A stretch of 64,000 nucleotides of DNA, from positions 143,305-207,304 of the forward strand of contig DASUUK010000024.1 of the NCBI GenBank assembly GCA_036374135.1. The letters run 5' to 3'. Made by a program: the position numbers and the translations under genes. How positions within the stretch are numbered: position 1 is the first letter of the stretch; each line of letters opens with the position of its first letter. Below, piece by piece: positions 29,026 to 37,532 of this stretch. This stretch comes from Euzebyales bacterium. Its GTDB lineage: Bacteria > Actinomycetota > Nitriliruptoria > Euzebyales > JAHELV01. The notes under the pieces are model-generated. The model ran no database searches and was not told where the DNA came from. It was given only the letters and a program-made list of their open reading frames with translations.

Positions 29026-31638
29026 TCAGCGGATCTGGACGTCCAGCACGTGGCGGCCCGACGCGGCGCCGGCGTCGACGACGACCTGACGTCCGCGGTA
29101 CGTCTCCAGCACGTCGTAGGGCACCGTCGCGCCGTCGAGCGTCACGGCGGCGACGTCCGCGCCGTCGGGCAGCACGTGGCCGATCGCGAGCGTCCCGTCC
29201 ACCTCGCCCTCCACGACGGTCTGCAGGCGGTCAGGTCGACGGTCGGCTTCCACCGCGATCAGACCGTCACCCAGACGGATGCGGTCCCCTGCGATGTGCT
29301 GCTGACCGTCGGGGATCTTCGGTGCGACCGCCACGGTGTCGCGACCGAGATCCGGTGCGACGCCGAGTTGCTGGTGGACGACCGGCCACAGCGTCCCGTA
29401 CGCGCCCCACGCCTGCAGCACCATCGACCGCTCGGTGAAGAGGCGGTCGATGTTGGGTGTGAAGTCCCCTGCCGGCGCGATCTCGGGCATGGCACCCGGC
29501 TGCTCCCAGATCGACGGGTCGAGCTGGATCCGCGCGTTGGCGGTCGTGTAGTGCTGCTGCTGGTCCGTGCCGAGACGGCCGAAGTTGCCCTCGGCGACCG
29601 CCATGATCCCGGTGTTCAACGAGAAGGCGTTGCGCTCGCTGGGGACCTCCGAGACCACGCTGTCACAGCTGGGGCCGGGGTTGCCGCCCTCGGCCGAGGT
29701 CGGGCCGGTCCCGGTGTGCCACAGGCCGAGCTCGTCGGTGTAGCAGTTCTCCTCGCGCTCGTCGAGTGCCGCGTTGCCGTGCTCCTCGGAGGCGAGCGGC
29801 TCGGACGGACCGTCCTGGCGAGGCAGCAGCGCGTCCATCGGCGTCACGCCGATCCAGTGCCGCTGGAAGACCCGCTCGTTTGTCGGATTGGTCAGGGAGT
29901 CGGCGTAGCTGCGGGTGTCACCGCCGTACCACCAGGCGTCCTCGAAGCGGGACGCCATGTCGGCGCCCACACCGGCGGCCCAGTCGGCGGTCGCGTCGTC
30001 GCCCTTCGCCCGCGCCATGTCGGCCAGGTCGTACAGGCCGCGGATGGTGTAGACGGCGTTGTCGAGCTTCTCCTCACCCATGCCCGGCCGCTCGACGTTG
30101 CCGAGGCCCTCGGGCCACCCGTCGCCGTCGTCGTCGAGCTCGCTGACGATGTAGCGCATCCCGCGGACCGAGAAGTCGTACAGGTCGTCGCGGAACGCGT
30201 CGTCGCCGGTCCAGCGCCAGATCAGTGCGACGGCGCTGGGGAACTTGGCCGTCTCGTCGGTGTTGCCGGGATCCTCGTTCGCACCGAAGTAGACAGCGCC
30301 ATCGGGCGTGACCTCGTGGACGACCTTGCCGCTGCCGTCGTTGATGATCTCGCTGACGTCCCGCAGCGCGCGCAGATGCGCCTTGATGGCGTCGAACTGG
30401 CCCATCGCGACGCTGGCGAACGCCGTGTACTCCCCGTCGGTACCGAAGATCCACGGGTAGTCGGGCCAGCCGGCGCCGAGCCAGCGTGCCTGCTCGACCG
30501 TCCCCTCCGGTGCGGGGAAGTTCTGCCCGGCGTTGGTCGAGCGCAGCTGCAGGTCGGTCGCGATCTGATCCGACGCCAGCAGGTTCTGCTTGCTCCACTC
30601 GACGCTGCGCTCGAGCAGCCGGTCGCCGGGCAGGTCGACGACGCTGTAGGACCCCTCCGCCTCCCGCTCGGCGACGGTCCGCCCGAGCTGGCCGGTCGGA
30701 TCGGCGAGCACCGCGTCCACGGCCGCGTGCGCGTCGGAAGCGCTGGCGTCGGACCCCCCGACCGCGAACCACACGGTGGTCGGCTCCCCGGCGCGAAGCT
30801 TGACCCGGTACGTCATCCTCCCGCCGGCGCCCCGCCCGTACTCGGTGTCATCGCAGCGTTCCGGCTGCTCGGGTGCGTCGGGACCGGACGCCGGGCAGAT
30901 GACGGCGGGATCCTGCGGCCCGCGGAAGTCCCGGCCGAGCCGGTGGTGTTCCGGCGACAGCGTGCTGCCGACCACCGCGGTCCAGTCGTGCGCGAGCGCA
31001 TTGGCGACCGGTGGGGTGCCCTGTTCGCTGAACACCAGTCGACCGCGCGACGCGTCGAAGGAACCGTCGTCGGCGAGGTTGTACTCGAGCTGGCTGGGGT
31101 CCGTTTCGCCCCACGGGTAGGTGGACATCAGCTCCGAGTGCGCGTCGACGAGCAGCCGTACCCGGCGTGGCGAGTTCGACGTCAGGGTGAGGCCGATCAG
31201 CCCGGCCCGCACGCCGTCGGGCGCGACGTCGGTGCGGTCGACGGTCAGGCCACCGCGCGCGGCGTAGGCGATGCGGTGGTACCCCCATCCGCTCGAGAAG
31301 CTGGTGGCTTCGGCGGCGTCGCCGAGCCAGCGGCCGCCGACGTTGAACCACATGCCGTCGAGCAGCTTGATGGGTGGCGACCACATGCCGCCCATCTCGC
31401 CCCGGGTGTGGAACCCCATCGCCGGGTACAGCCCGTCGGCCGTCGACGTCTGGTACCAGCGCTCACCGATGACGACGGCGCGCCGGTCGTCGAGCCGCGT
31501 GGTCTCGGTCAGCTCGGGCGAGTGCGCGACCTGGTTGTCCCCAGCACCCGGTGCCGCGCTGGCAGGGCCCGCGAGCGCCGCGGCCACCAGCACGATGGCA
31601 AGGATCAGACCCATCGTCCGACGTGGGACACCGTTCAT
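29026..31638 (-). CDS. Secreted six-hairpin glycosidase (glycogen-debranching-like)
   Basis: An 870-residue protein with a clear signal peptide (LILAIVLVAAALAGPASA, about 10-28) and a long extracytoplasmic body. The central part (about 360-560, including GAGWPDYPWIFGTDGEY and GDGWPEGLGNV) resembles the alpha/alpha six-barrel of GH15-, GH63- and debranching-type glycosidases. The N-terminal 300 residues look like a beta-sandwich. I cannot assign a CAZy family with confidence. It is last in the operon behind the sugar ABC genes, so it probably trims an oligosaccharide that the transporter imports. Confidence 0.72.
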   Translation of the reverse strand: MNGVPRRTMGLILAIVLVAAALAGPASAAPGAGDNQVAHSPELTETTRLDDRRAVVIGERWYQTSTADGLYPAMGFHTRGEMGGMWSPPIKLLDGMWFNVGGRWLGDAAEATSFSSGWGYHRIAYAARGGLTVDRTDVAPDGVRAGLIGLTLTSNSPRRVRLLVDAHSELMSTYPWGETDPSQLEYNLADDGSFDASRGRLVFSEQGTPPVANALAHDWTAVVGSTLSPEHHRLGRDFRGPQDPAVICPASGPDAPEQPERCDDTEYGRGAGGRMTYRVKLRAGEPTTVWFAVGGSDASASDAHAAVDAVLADPTGQLGRTVAEREAEGSYSVVDLPGDRLLERSVEWSKQNLLASDQIATDLQLRSTNAGQNFPAPEGTVEQARWLGAGWPDYPWIFGTDGEYTAFASVAMGQFDAIKAHLRALRDVSEIINDGSGKVVHEVTPDGAVYFGANEDPGNTDETAKFPSAVALIWRWTGDDAFRDDLYDFSVRGMRYIVSELDDDGDGWPEGLGNVERPGMGEEKLDNAVYTIRGLYDLADMARAKGDDATADWAAGVGADMASRFEDAWWYGGDTRSYADSLTNPTNERVFQRHWIGVTPMDALLPRQDGPSEPLASEEHGNAALDEREENCYTDELGLWHTGTGPTSAEGGNPGPSCDSVVSEVPSERNAFSLNTGIMAVAEGNFGRLGTDQQQHYTTANARIQLDPSIWEQPGAMPEIAPAGDFTPNIDRLFTERSMVLQAWGAYGTLWPVVHQQLGVAPDLGRDTVAVAPKIPDGQQHIAGDRIRLGDGLIAVEADRRPDRLQTVVEGEVDGTLAIGHVLPDGADVAAVTLDGATVPYDVLETYRGRQVVVDAGAASGRHVLDVQIR

Positions 31639-31681
31639 CGTCCACCCCCGATTGCACGAGCCGGCCCGACCGCCGGACCTG

Positions 31682-32587
31682 TCAGCCCTTCACGCTGCCC
31701 GCCGTCAGGCCCGCGACGATCCGGCGCTGGAAGATCAGCGTCATGATGATGAGCGGGATCGAGATGACCACGCATGCGGCCGTGATCGTGCCGATGGGCC
31801 GCTCGAACTGGCTCGCGCCCGTGAAGAACGCGATCGCCGTGGTCGCGGTCTGCACCTCGAGGTCCCTGGGCGCGAACGTGCTCGCGATCAGGAACTCGTT
31901 GGTGGCGAAGACGAAGACGATGATCGCCGCGGCGAACACCCCCGGTGCCGCCAGTGGCAGGACCACCTTGTAGAAGGTCTGCCACGGCGTCGCGCCGTCG
32001 ACACGGGCCGCCTCGGCCAGCTCCATGGGGATCGACGAGAAGAACGTCACCAGGATGAAAATCGTCAACGGCAGGGTGAACGCGATGTAGGGGATGTACA
32101 GGCCCGGGTAGGTGTTGAGCAGGCCGAGGGTACGCCACGCTTCATAGAGCGGCGGCACGAGCGCGACCGGGGGGAACAGGCTGGCGGCCAGCACCCCCGA
32201 CATCCACAGGACCTTCTTCTTCAACGGCAGGCGCGCCAGCGCGTAGGCGGCGAAGCTGCCGATGACGATGCAGATAACGGTCGTGAAGATCGCCACCACG
32301 AACGTGTTGCGCAGGTTGTACAAGAAGTTCTGCTCGAACACCGTCACGTAGTTGTTGAACCCGAACGGGCCCTGAAACAGGTTGGGGTCGTTCAGCGCGT
32401 TGTTGCCCTGCTTCATGCTCGTGCTGATCAGCCACACGAACGGGAACAGGCACCACACGAAGATCGTCGCCAGCAGCAGGGCCTTGCCGACCTTCTTGGC
32501 GGTCGTGTCCTCGCCCGACGCTGCCGCCTTCCGCCTGGGTGCCGGCGCCCTGGTCTCGGTGGCCTCGGCCTCGGTCGTCTGACTCAT
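31682..32587 (-). CDS. Sugar ABC transporter permease, MalG-type
   Basis: Inner-membrane permease of a CUT1 carbohydrate importer, 301 residues with six predicted helices. The EAA loop reads EAARVDGATPWQTFYKVVLP, which docks the ATPase, and the C-terminus SVKG is the common MalG ending. The first 40 residues are a cytosolic, charged extension. The ATG at 32587 lies three bases past the upstream permease stop, with GGAGGAG inside that gene. The operon contains no ATPase gene, so an MsiK-like shared ATPase encoded elsewhere is likely. Confidence 0.9.
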   Translation of the reverse strand: MSQTTEAEATETRAPAPRRKAAASGEDTTAKKVGKALLLATIFVWCLFPFVWLISTSMKQGNNALNDPNLFQGPFGFNNYVTVFEQNFLYNLRNTFVVAIFTTVICIVIGSFAAYALARLPLKKKVLWMSGVLAASLFPPVALVPPLYEAWRTLGLLNTYPGLYIPYIAFTLPLTIFILVTFFSSIPMELAEAARVDGATPWQTFYKVVLPLAAPGVFAAAIIVFVFATNEFLIASTFAPRDLEVQTATTAIAFFTGASQFERPIGTITAACVVISIPLIIMTLIFQRRIVAGLTAGSVKG

Positions 32588-32590
32588 TGC

Positions 32591-33526
32591 CTACTCCTCC
32601 GCCCCGATGACCAGATCCCTGCCGAGTGCCGCGATGAAGACGATGCCGACCGCCAGCACGATCGCGAACGTCAACGTTGAGAACGCCGACCCCAGGCCGG
32701 GATCGGGCGTCTGCACCACGAACTGCTGCACCAGGACCGACAAGGTCTCGGTACCGAACGCGCCGTTGGTCATCACGGCCGGCAGGTCGTAGATGCGCAG
32801 GGCGTCGACCGTCCGGAACAGCAGGGCGACGAGGATGGCCGGGCGCAGCAGGGGCAGCGTGATGTTGCGGAACTGCTGCCACGCGGTGGCGCCGTCGACG
32901 CGGCCCGCCTCGTACAGGTCGCCGGGGATCGTCTGCAGGCCGGCGAGCAGCAGCAACGCCACGAACGGCGCCGTCTTCCAGACATCGGCGAAGATGACCG
33001 CGAACATCGCCCAGTAGTCGGTGCCCAGCCAGTTGAAGTCGGCGGGGACGAACGGAACCACGGAGTTGATGAAGCCGGGGGTGATGTTGAACATGAAGAA
33101 CCACATCTGGGCGCTGATGACCGTGGGGATGACCCACGGGATCAGGATGGCCGCCCGGGTGACGCCCCGACCGAAGAAGGCCCGGTTCATGATCAGCGCG
33201 AAGACCATGCCGATGATGAACTCGAAGAACACCGACCCGACGGTGAACACGAATGTCGCGAGCACCGAGTCCCAGAACCGTGGGTCGGTGGCCGCCTCGA
33301 CGTAGTTGCCCAAGCCCGCGAAGCCGGTCCGCTCGCGTCCCTGGTAGGCCCAGAGGCTCAGGAAGACGGCCCAGATGATGGGGAAGCCGGCGACCAGCAC
33401 CATCGCGGTGACCGACGGCGCCATGAAGGCACGTGCCAGCGTGCGCTCGGACATGCCCCGGGACTGCGACTTCGGCGGCTCGGACTCCTGTCCGGCGCTC
33501 GCGGTCTCCTCGGTGTCGACGGCCAT
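32591..33526 (-). CDS. Sugar ABC transporter permease, MalF-type
   Basis: The partner permease, 311 residues, with six helices and the EAA loop EAGRVDGATAWQQFRNITLP. It has a charged cytosolic N-terminus of about 30 residues and the typical WVIPTVISAQMW segment. The ATG at 33526 lies two bases after the binding-protein stop, with GGAGGG as ribosome site, so all genes of this operon are tightly coupled. Substrate specificity is not visible from the permease. Confidence 0.9.
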   Translation of the reverse strand: MAVDTEETASAGQESEPPKSQSRGMSERTLARAFMAPSVTAMVLVAGFPIIWAVFLSLWAYQGRERTGFAGLGNYVEAATDPRFWDSVLATFVFTVGSVFFEFIIGMVFALIMNRAFFGRGVTRAAILIPWVIPTVISAQMWFFMFNITPGFINSVVPFVPADFNWLGTDYWAMFAVIFADVWKTAPFVALLLLAGLQTIPGDLYEAGRVDGATAWQQFRNITLPLLRPAILVALLFRTVDALRIYDLPAVMTNGAFGTETLSVLVQQFVVQTPDPGLGSAFSTLTFAIVLAVGIVFIAALGRDLVIGAEE

Positions 33527-33528
33527 AC

Positions 33529-34830
33529 CTAGCCCTCCAGCTGGCTGTTCAGCTCGGCGTTCAGTCCACTGATCGTCGGCCCCACTGGCGCGTCGCCGTT
33601 GTACGCCGGGAAGATCGACTGCTGGATGTCCTGGCTCAGGAAGTTGTACGCGGGGACCGGAGGACGCGGCTTCGACTGGGGAAGGATCTCCGCCAGCAGG
33701 CTCATCACCGGGTCGTCGGACAGCTCGTCGTAGACGTCCTCGCGGGTCGGCGGCAGCGAGTCCTCGGCGAGCATCTTCTGGGCCTCCGGGTCGGTCGCGG
33801 CCCAGACGACGAAGTCCTTGGCCTGGTCAATCTTCTCCGAGTAGGCGTTGACCGCGAGGTTGAACCCACCGAGCGCCGACACGGTGCCATCCCCCGTGAA
33901 GGTGGGCAGCGGCGCGATGTCGAACTTGCCCTTCACGGCGCTCGGGTTCTCCTCGTCCTCACCCTGCATCAGCGCGTAGGCGTACGGCCAGTTGCGCATG
34001 AACACGGCGTCGCCGCTCTGGAAGGTGTTGCGCCCCTCCTCCTCCAGCATGGTGTTGAAGCCGGGGGCATAGGTGCCGTCCTCCAGCGCGGTCTGCATGA
34101 ACTCGAGCGCCCGTTGCCCGGCCTCGTTCTCCTCCAGCACGGCCTGGCTGCCATCCTCGTTCACCAGCTCGCCGCCGGCGCCCCACACGAGCTCCAGGTA
34201 GTTGACGACAAGCCCCTCGTACTGGGAGCCCTGACCGACGTACCCGCCGATGCCCTCCTTCTGACCGATCTCCTTGGCCATCGTCGCCAGCTCGTCCCAG
34301 GTCTTGGGTGGCTCGTCGACGAGGTCGGTGCGATAGTACAAGAAGCCGGCATTGGTGTTGAACGGTGCCGCCCACACCTCCTCCTCGTGCAGGGCGGACT
34401 CCAGCGCCGAGTCGAGCACCACACCCTCGAGGTCGCTGCGTCGGTCCTCGAGCTTCTCGATCCAGCCGTTGACCGCGAACTCGCCCGTCCAGATCACGTC
34501 GAGGCCGAGGACGTCGAACGTGGGGCTCTGCGCCTGCAGCTCGTAGGCCATCTGCTCGCGCTGCAGGTCCGCTTCGTCCGGCAGCGGGACCAGCTGCACG
34601 GCAGGACGCGACGGGTCCTGCTCGGTGTAGAGCTTGGCGATCCTGTCGTTCACGGCGCCCGGTGCGGCGGACGCGCCACCGACGGCCCACACCAGGTCAT
34701 CGGGTCCCGCACCGGTCGACGACGGCGCCGGCAGGCTGCACGCGGCCGCGAGCAGTGCGAGCACGACCAGCGTCAGGAGCCTGCAACCTGCCCGCCCGAC
34801 GCCCCACGCTCGATTTCGAACAGCTGGCAC
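33529..34830 (-). CDS. Sugar ABC transporter substrate-binding lipoprotein
   Basis: A family-1 extracellular solute-binding protein of 433 residues. The signal peptide ends in a lipobox, ALLAAAC, with the lipidated Cys at 31. It contains FDVLGLDVIWTGEFA, NTNAGFLYYRTDL, GGFNLAVNAYS and ATDPEAQKML, all typical of CUT1 binding proteins for alpha-glucosides such as trehalose or maltose; the exact sugar is inference. The GTG at 34830 has GAGGAG six bases upstream. It heads the operon; no LacI-type regulator is adjacent. Confidence 0.9.
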   Translation of the reverse strand: MPAVRNRAWGVGRAGCRLLTLVVLALLAAACSLPAPSSTGAGPDDLVWAVGGASAAPGAVNDRIAKLYTEQDPSRPAVQLVPLPDEADLQREQMAYELQAQSPTFDVLGLDVIWTGEFAVNGWIEKLEDRRSDLEGVVLDSALESALHEEEVWAAPFNTNAGFLYYRTDLVDEPPKTWDELATMAKEIGQKEGIGGYVGQGSQYEGLVVNYLELVWGAGGELVNEDGSQAVLEENEAGQRALEFMQTALEDGTYAPGFNTMLEEEGRNTFQSGDAVFMRNWPYAYALMQGEDEENPSAVKGKFDIAPLPTFTGDGTVSALGGFNLAVNAYSEKIDQAKDFVVWAATDPEAQKMLAEDSLPPTREDVYDELSDDPVMSLLAEILPQSKPRPPVPAYNFLSQDIQQSIFPAYNGDAPVGPTISGLNAELNSQLEG

Positions 34831-35154
34831 GCAAATCTCCTCGACGTCGATGAACCCTCACGTCGTGGTATAGACCATCTGCGTGCCTTTGACCACCCCC
34901 AACACCGAGCGGACGGAACCGGAAGGCCGGTCACGCCGTCGGCCGCGATCGTGCCGTCGGTCGCGCTGACGATGACGGCGCCCACGGTCGTGTCCAGCGC
35001 GGCGAGGGTTGTGATCACCGGCACGATCGCCGCCTGCTGTCCGACCTGCGGGTCGACGTGGCCGTCCACCGGCTCGACCTGCTACGCACCGCCGCACCAG
35101 GCGCCCAGCGGCAGCTGATCCACTGGCTGGTCGTCGACAGGACCGGCCGCCGGC
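34831..35154. other. Gap without a supported gene
   Basis: About 320 bases between the binding-protein start and the debranching-enzyme relic. It should contain the ABC operon promoter; the ribosome site is visible but no confident -10 or -35. A plus-strand stretch near 35025-35070 (HDRRLLSDLRVDV) faintly recalls the N-terminus of debranching enzymes and may be further relic sequence. The evidence is weak. Confidence 0.3.
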
Positions 35155-35786
35155 TGCGTGCTCGCCATGGCCCGCGACGGCTCGGGCCGGCCGCTGGAGG
35201 TGGCGTCGTCCAACGCCGGGCACGCGCTGTGGTCGACCTGCTCAACGCTGGCATGGCACGTGCCCTGGCCGACCGGCTGACGCGCGGCGACATGGACGCC
35301 GGATGGGGTATGCGGACAGTGAGTCGGGACGCGGCCGCCTACGACGCGCTGTCGTACCACCGCGGGTCGGTCTGGCCACACGACACAGCGCTCGTCGTCG
35401 ACGGCATCGCCCGCGCGGGCGCGACCGGAGCGGCCGCGCGGCTGGCCGACGGTGTGCTCACCGCCCCCGAGCACGTCGACTGGCGGCTGCCCGAGCTGTT
35501 CGGCGGCTACGACAGCGATGAGGTCCCGACACCGGTGCCGTACCCCACGACGTGCGATCCGCAGGCATGGAGCGCCGCGGCGCCGCTGTCGCTGCTGCGC
35601 ACGATGCTGCGGCTGGATCCCGACGTCCCGGCCGGCACGGTGACCATCGGCCCGGCGCTGCGCGACGACGTGACGTTGCGCCTGACCGGCATCCACCTGG
35701 GTGACCACCGGCTCGACGTGACGCTCGCCGACGGCCGGATCACCGCACGGACTGATCCACCACTGGCGGTAACCGTGCGGCTGTGA
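35155..35786 (+). pseudogene. Amylo-alpha-1,6-glucosidase (debranching enzyme) C-terminal relic
   Basis: Two frames together match the C-terminal third of the glycogen-debranching/MGH glycosidase family. The first runs from 35155 (MARDGSGRPLEVASSNAGHA to LW at 35232). A one-base loss then shifts to the second, DLLNAGMARALADRL, followed by AGWGMRTVSRDAAAY, SYHRGSVWPHD, WRLPELFGGYD and CDPQAWSAAAPLSLLRTML. The first two thirds of the gene are missing. It points away from the ABC operon and may once have been part of the same sugar-use locus. Real decay is more likely than sequencing error because the 5' part is absent. Confidence 0.75.
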
Positions 35787-35804
35787 CACCGCGGACATGC
35801 GCGG

Positions 35805-37532
35805 TCAGACGCTGTGGTGGTAACGGGCACGCTCGTAGGCCGCCTCGGCGATCCGAAACGCGCGCTCGTCGTCGTTCTGCTCGATCTGCTCGAACTGGCG
35901 GCGCACCCGCTCGGCGGCGCGCACGCAGAACGTCTCCGCGATGTACGGCTCGTCGCCGACCATGCCCTGCTCGGGCCGGGCGAGCACATCGGTGACCCGT
36001 GCCAGCGTCGCGATCTGCGCGTAGATGTCGGTCACGGCCGCGGTCAGGCGCTTGTGCTGGGCGCCCCGCACCTTGATCGCCTCGCCGTGCCGGCGCAGCA
36101 GCCTCTCGGTCACCGACCGCAACTGTTCGACCTGGTCGCTGACCGCCCGCGCGTGCGCGTCGAACCGTTCGTGCGCGACGGTCAGCCGTGGCGGTTGGAC
36201 CCGCCGTCGCAGCATGTCGCCGACGTAGTCCGCCACGACGCCCACCGCGTTGACGGGGTCACGCAGGTTCAGGTGCGACAGCCCCGACAGCTGCGCCGCG
36301 ACCGGTTCGATGCCGTTGAGCGCGATGAAGCTGCGCAGCACGTCGTTCGCGCCCTCGAAGATCGGGAAGATGCGGATGTCGCGGAGCACCTTCTCGTACG
36401 GCTCGGTGCGCAGGTAGGCCTTGCCGCCGGCCAGCTGGAACGCCCGGTTGGCGGCCTCCCAGATGAAGTCGGTGCCGGCGACCTTGACGATCGCCGACTC
36501 GAGCGAGTAGTCGGCGAGGCCGCGGTCGACCATGCCGGTGGTCAGGTACGCCATCGCCTCCAGCCCGTAGGTGTAGGCGACCATCCAGCCGATCTTGTCC
36601 TGCACGAGCTCGAACTCAGCGAGTGGTCGACCGAACTGCTCGCGCTGCGTGACGTGGCCGATCGCCATGTCGGTGAGGTTGCGTGCCGCGGCCACCGACG
36701 CCGTGCCCAGCGACATGCGCCCGTTGTTGAGGATCTCCATCGCGATGGCGAAGCCCTGCCCCTCAGAGCCGAGCACGTTCGCCCTGGGGACCCGCACGTC
36801 ACGGAACGACAGGCGACGCAGGTCGTTGGCCCGCAGTCCCATCGTGTCGTACCGCTCGCCGACCTCGAAGCCGTCGGTGTCGCTCTCGACCAGCAGCGCG
36901 ACGTGCGCGCCCGACGGGGTGCGGGCGAACGTCGTCAGCACGTCGGCGCGCGAGCCGTTGCCGATGTAGCGCTTGTCGCCGTTCAACACGTACGAGCCGT
37001 CGGCCTGCAACTCGGCGGTGCACTCCAGGTGGTAGGCGTCGGAGCCGGCGTTCGGTTCCGTCAACGCGAAGGCTGCGAGCCGGCGACCACTCGCCAGCTC
37101 GGGCAGGAACCGCTGCTTCTGCTCGTCGGAGCCGAACAGGTGGATGCCCTTGTAGCCGATCGACTGGTGCACGCCCAGCACGATGCCCAAGGTGGGGTCG
37201 ATCTCGCTGATCGCCTCGAACATCCGGCAGTACGCCGTCTGGCTGAGCCCGAGGCCACCGAGCTCCCGGTCGACGTACAGGCCGAGCATGCCCATCTCGC
37301 CCAGCGCGCCCAGTACGTCGTCGTCGATCCAGCGCGCCTCCTCGACCGCCCGCGCGTCGTAGTGCTCGTCAGCCCACGCGTGCAGGTCCGCCACCAGCGC
37401 GTCGACGCGTGACTGCTCTTCGGCGTCCATCCTGGGGTAGGGCGCCACGAGCCCCTCGTGCATCTCACCCAGGAACAACGGCTTGACGAACGATGGTGCG
37501 CTCGGCCCGGAGCGTGCGGCGCCGACGCTCAT
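35805..37532 (-). CDS. Acyl-CoA dehydrogenase, long-chain (ACADVL-like)
   Basis: A 575-residue flavoenzyme. FALTEPNAGSDAYHLECTA and NGDKRYIGNGSRADVL form the FAD/substrate region. QREQFGRPLAEFELVQDKI and LAGGKAYLRTEPYEKVLRD belong to the helical domain, with the Glu-containing IFEGANDVL. A further C-terminal domain of about 170 residues, as in very-long-chain dehydrogenases, accounts for the length. The ATG at 37532 overlaps the preceding gene's stop by four bases (ATGA). It is the last gene of a thiolase / FadB-fusion / dehydrogenase operon, a full beta-oxidation set. Confidence 0.91.
   Translation of the reverse strand: MSVGAARSGPSAPSFVKPLFLGEMHEGLVAPYPRMDAEEQSRVDALVADLHAWADEHYDARAVEEARWIDDDVLGALGEMGMLGLYVDRELGGLGLSQTAYCRMFEAISEIDPTLGIVLGVHQSIGYKGIHLFGSDEQKQRFLPELASGRRLAAFALTEPNAGSDAYHLECTAELQADGSYVLNGDKRYIGNGSRADVLTTFARTPSGAHVALLVESDTDGFEVGERYDTMGLRANDLRRLSFRDVRVPRANVLGSEGQGFAIAMEILNNGRMSLGTASVAAARNLTDMAIGHVTQREQFGRPLAEFELVQDKIGWMVAYTYGLEAMAYLTTGMVDRGLADYSLESAIVKVAGTDFIWEAANRAFQLAGGKAYLRTEPYEKVLRDIRIFPIFEGANDVLRSFIALNGIEPVAAQLSGLSHLNLRDPVNAVGVVADYVGDMLRRRVQPPRLTVAHERFDAHARAVSDQVEQLRSVTERLLRRHGEAIKVRGAQHKRLTAAVTDIYAQIATLARVTDVLARPEQGMVGDEPYIAETFCVRAAERVRRQFEQIEQNDDERAFRIAEAAYERARYHHSV

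Noticed and set aside
34773-35069. Minus-strand 98-codon frame between the binding protein and the debranching relic
   Set aside because: It overlaps the start of the binding-protein gene in another frame, and no family was recognised.
33433-35118. Long plus-strand frame opposite the binding-protein gene
   Set aside because: Antisense shadow of a well-supported lipoprotein gene.
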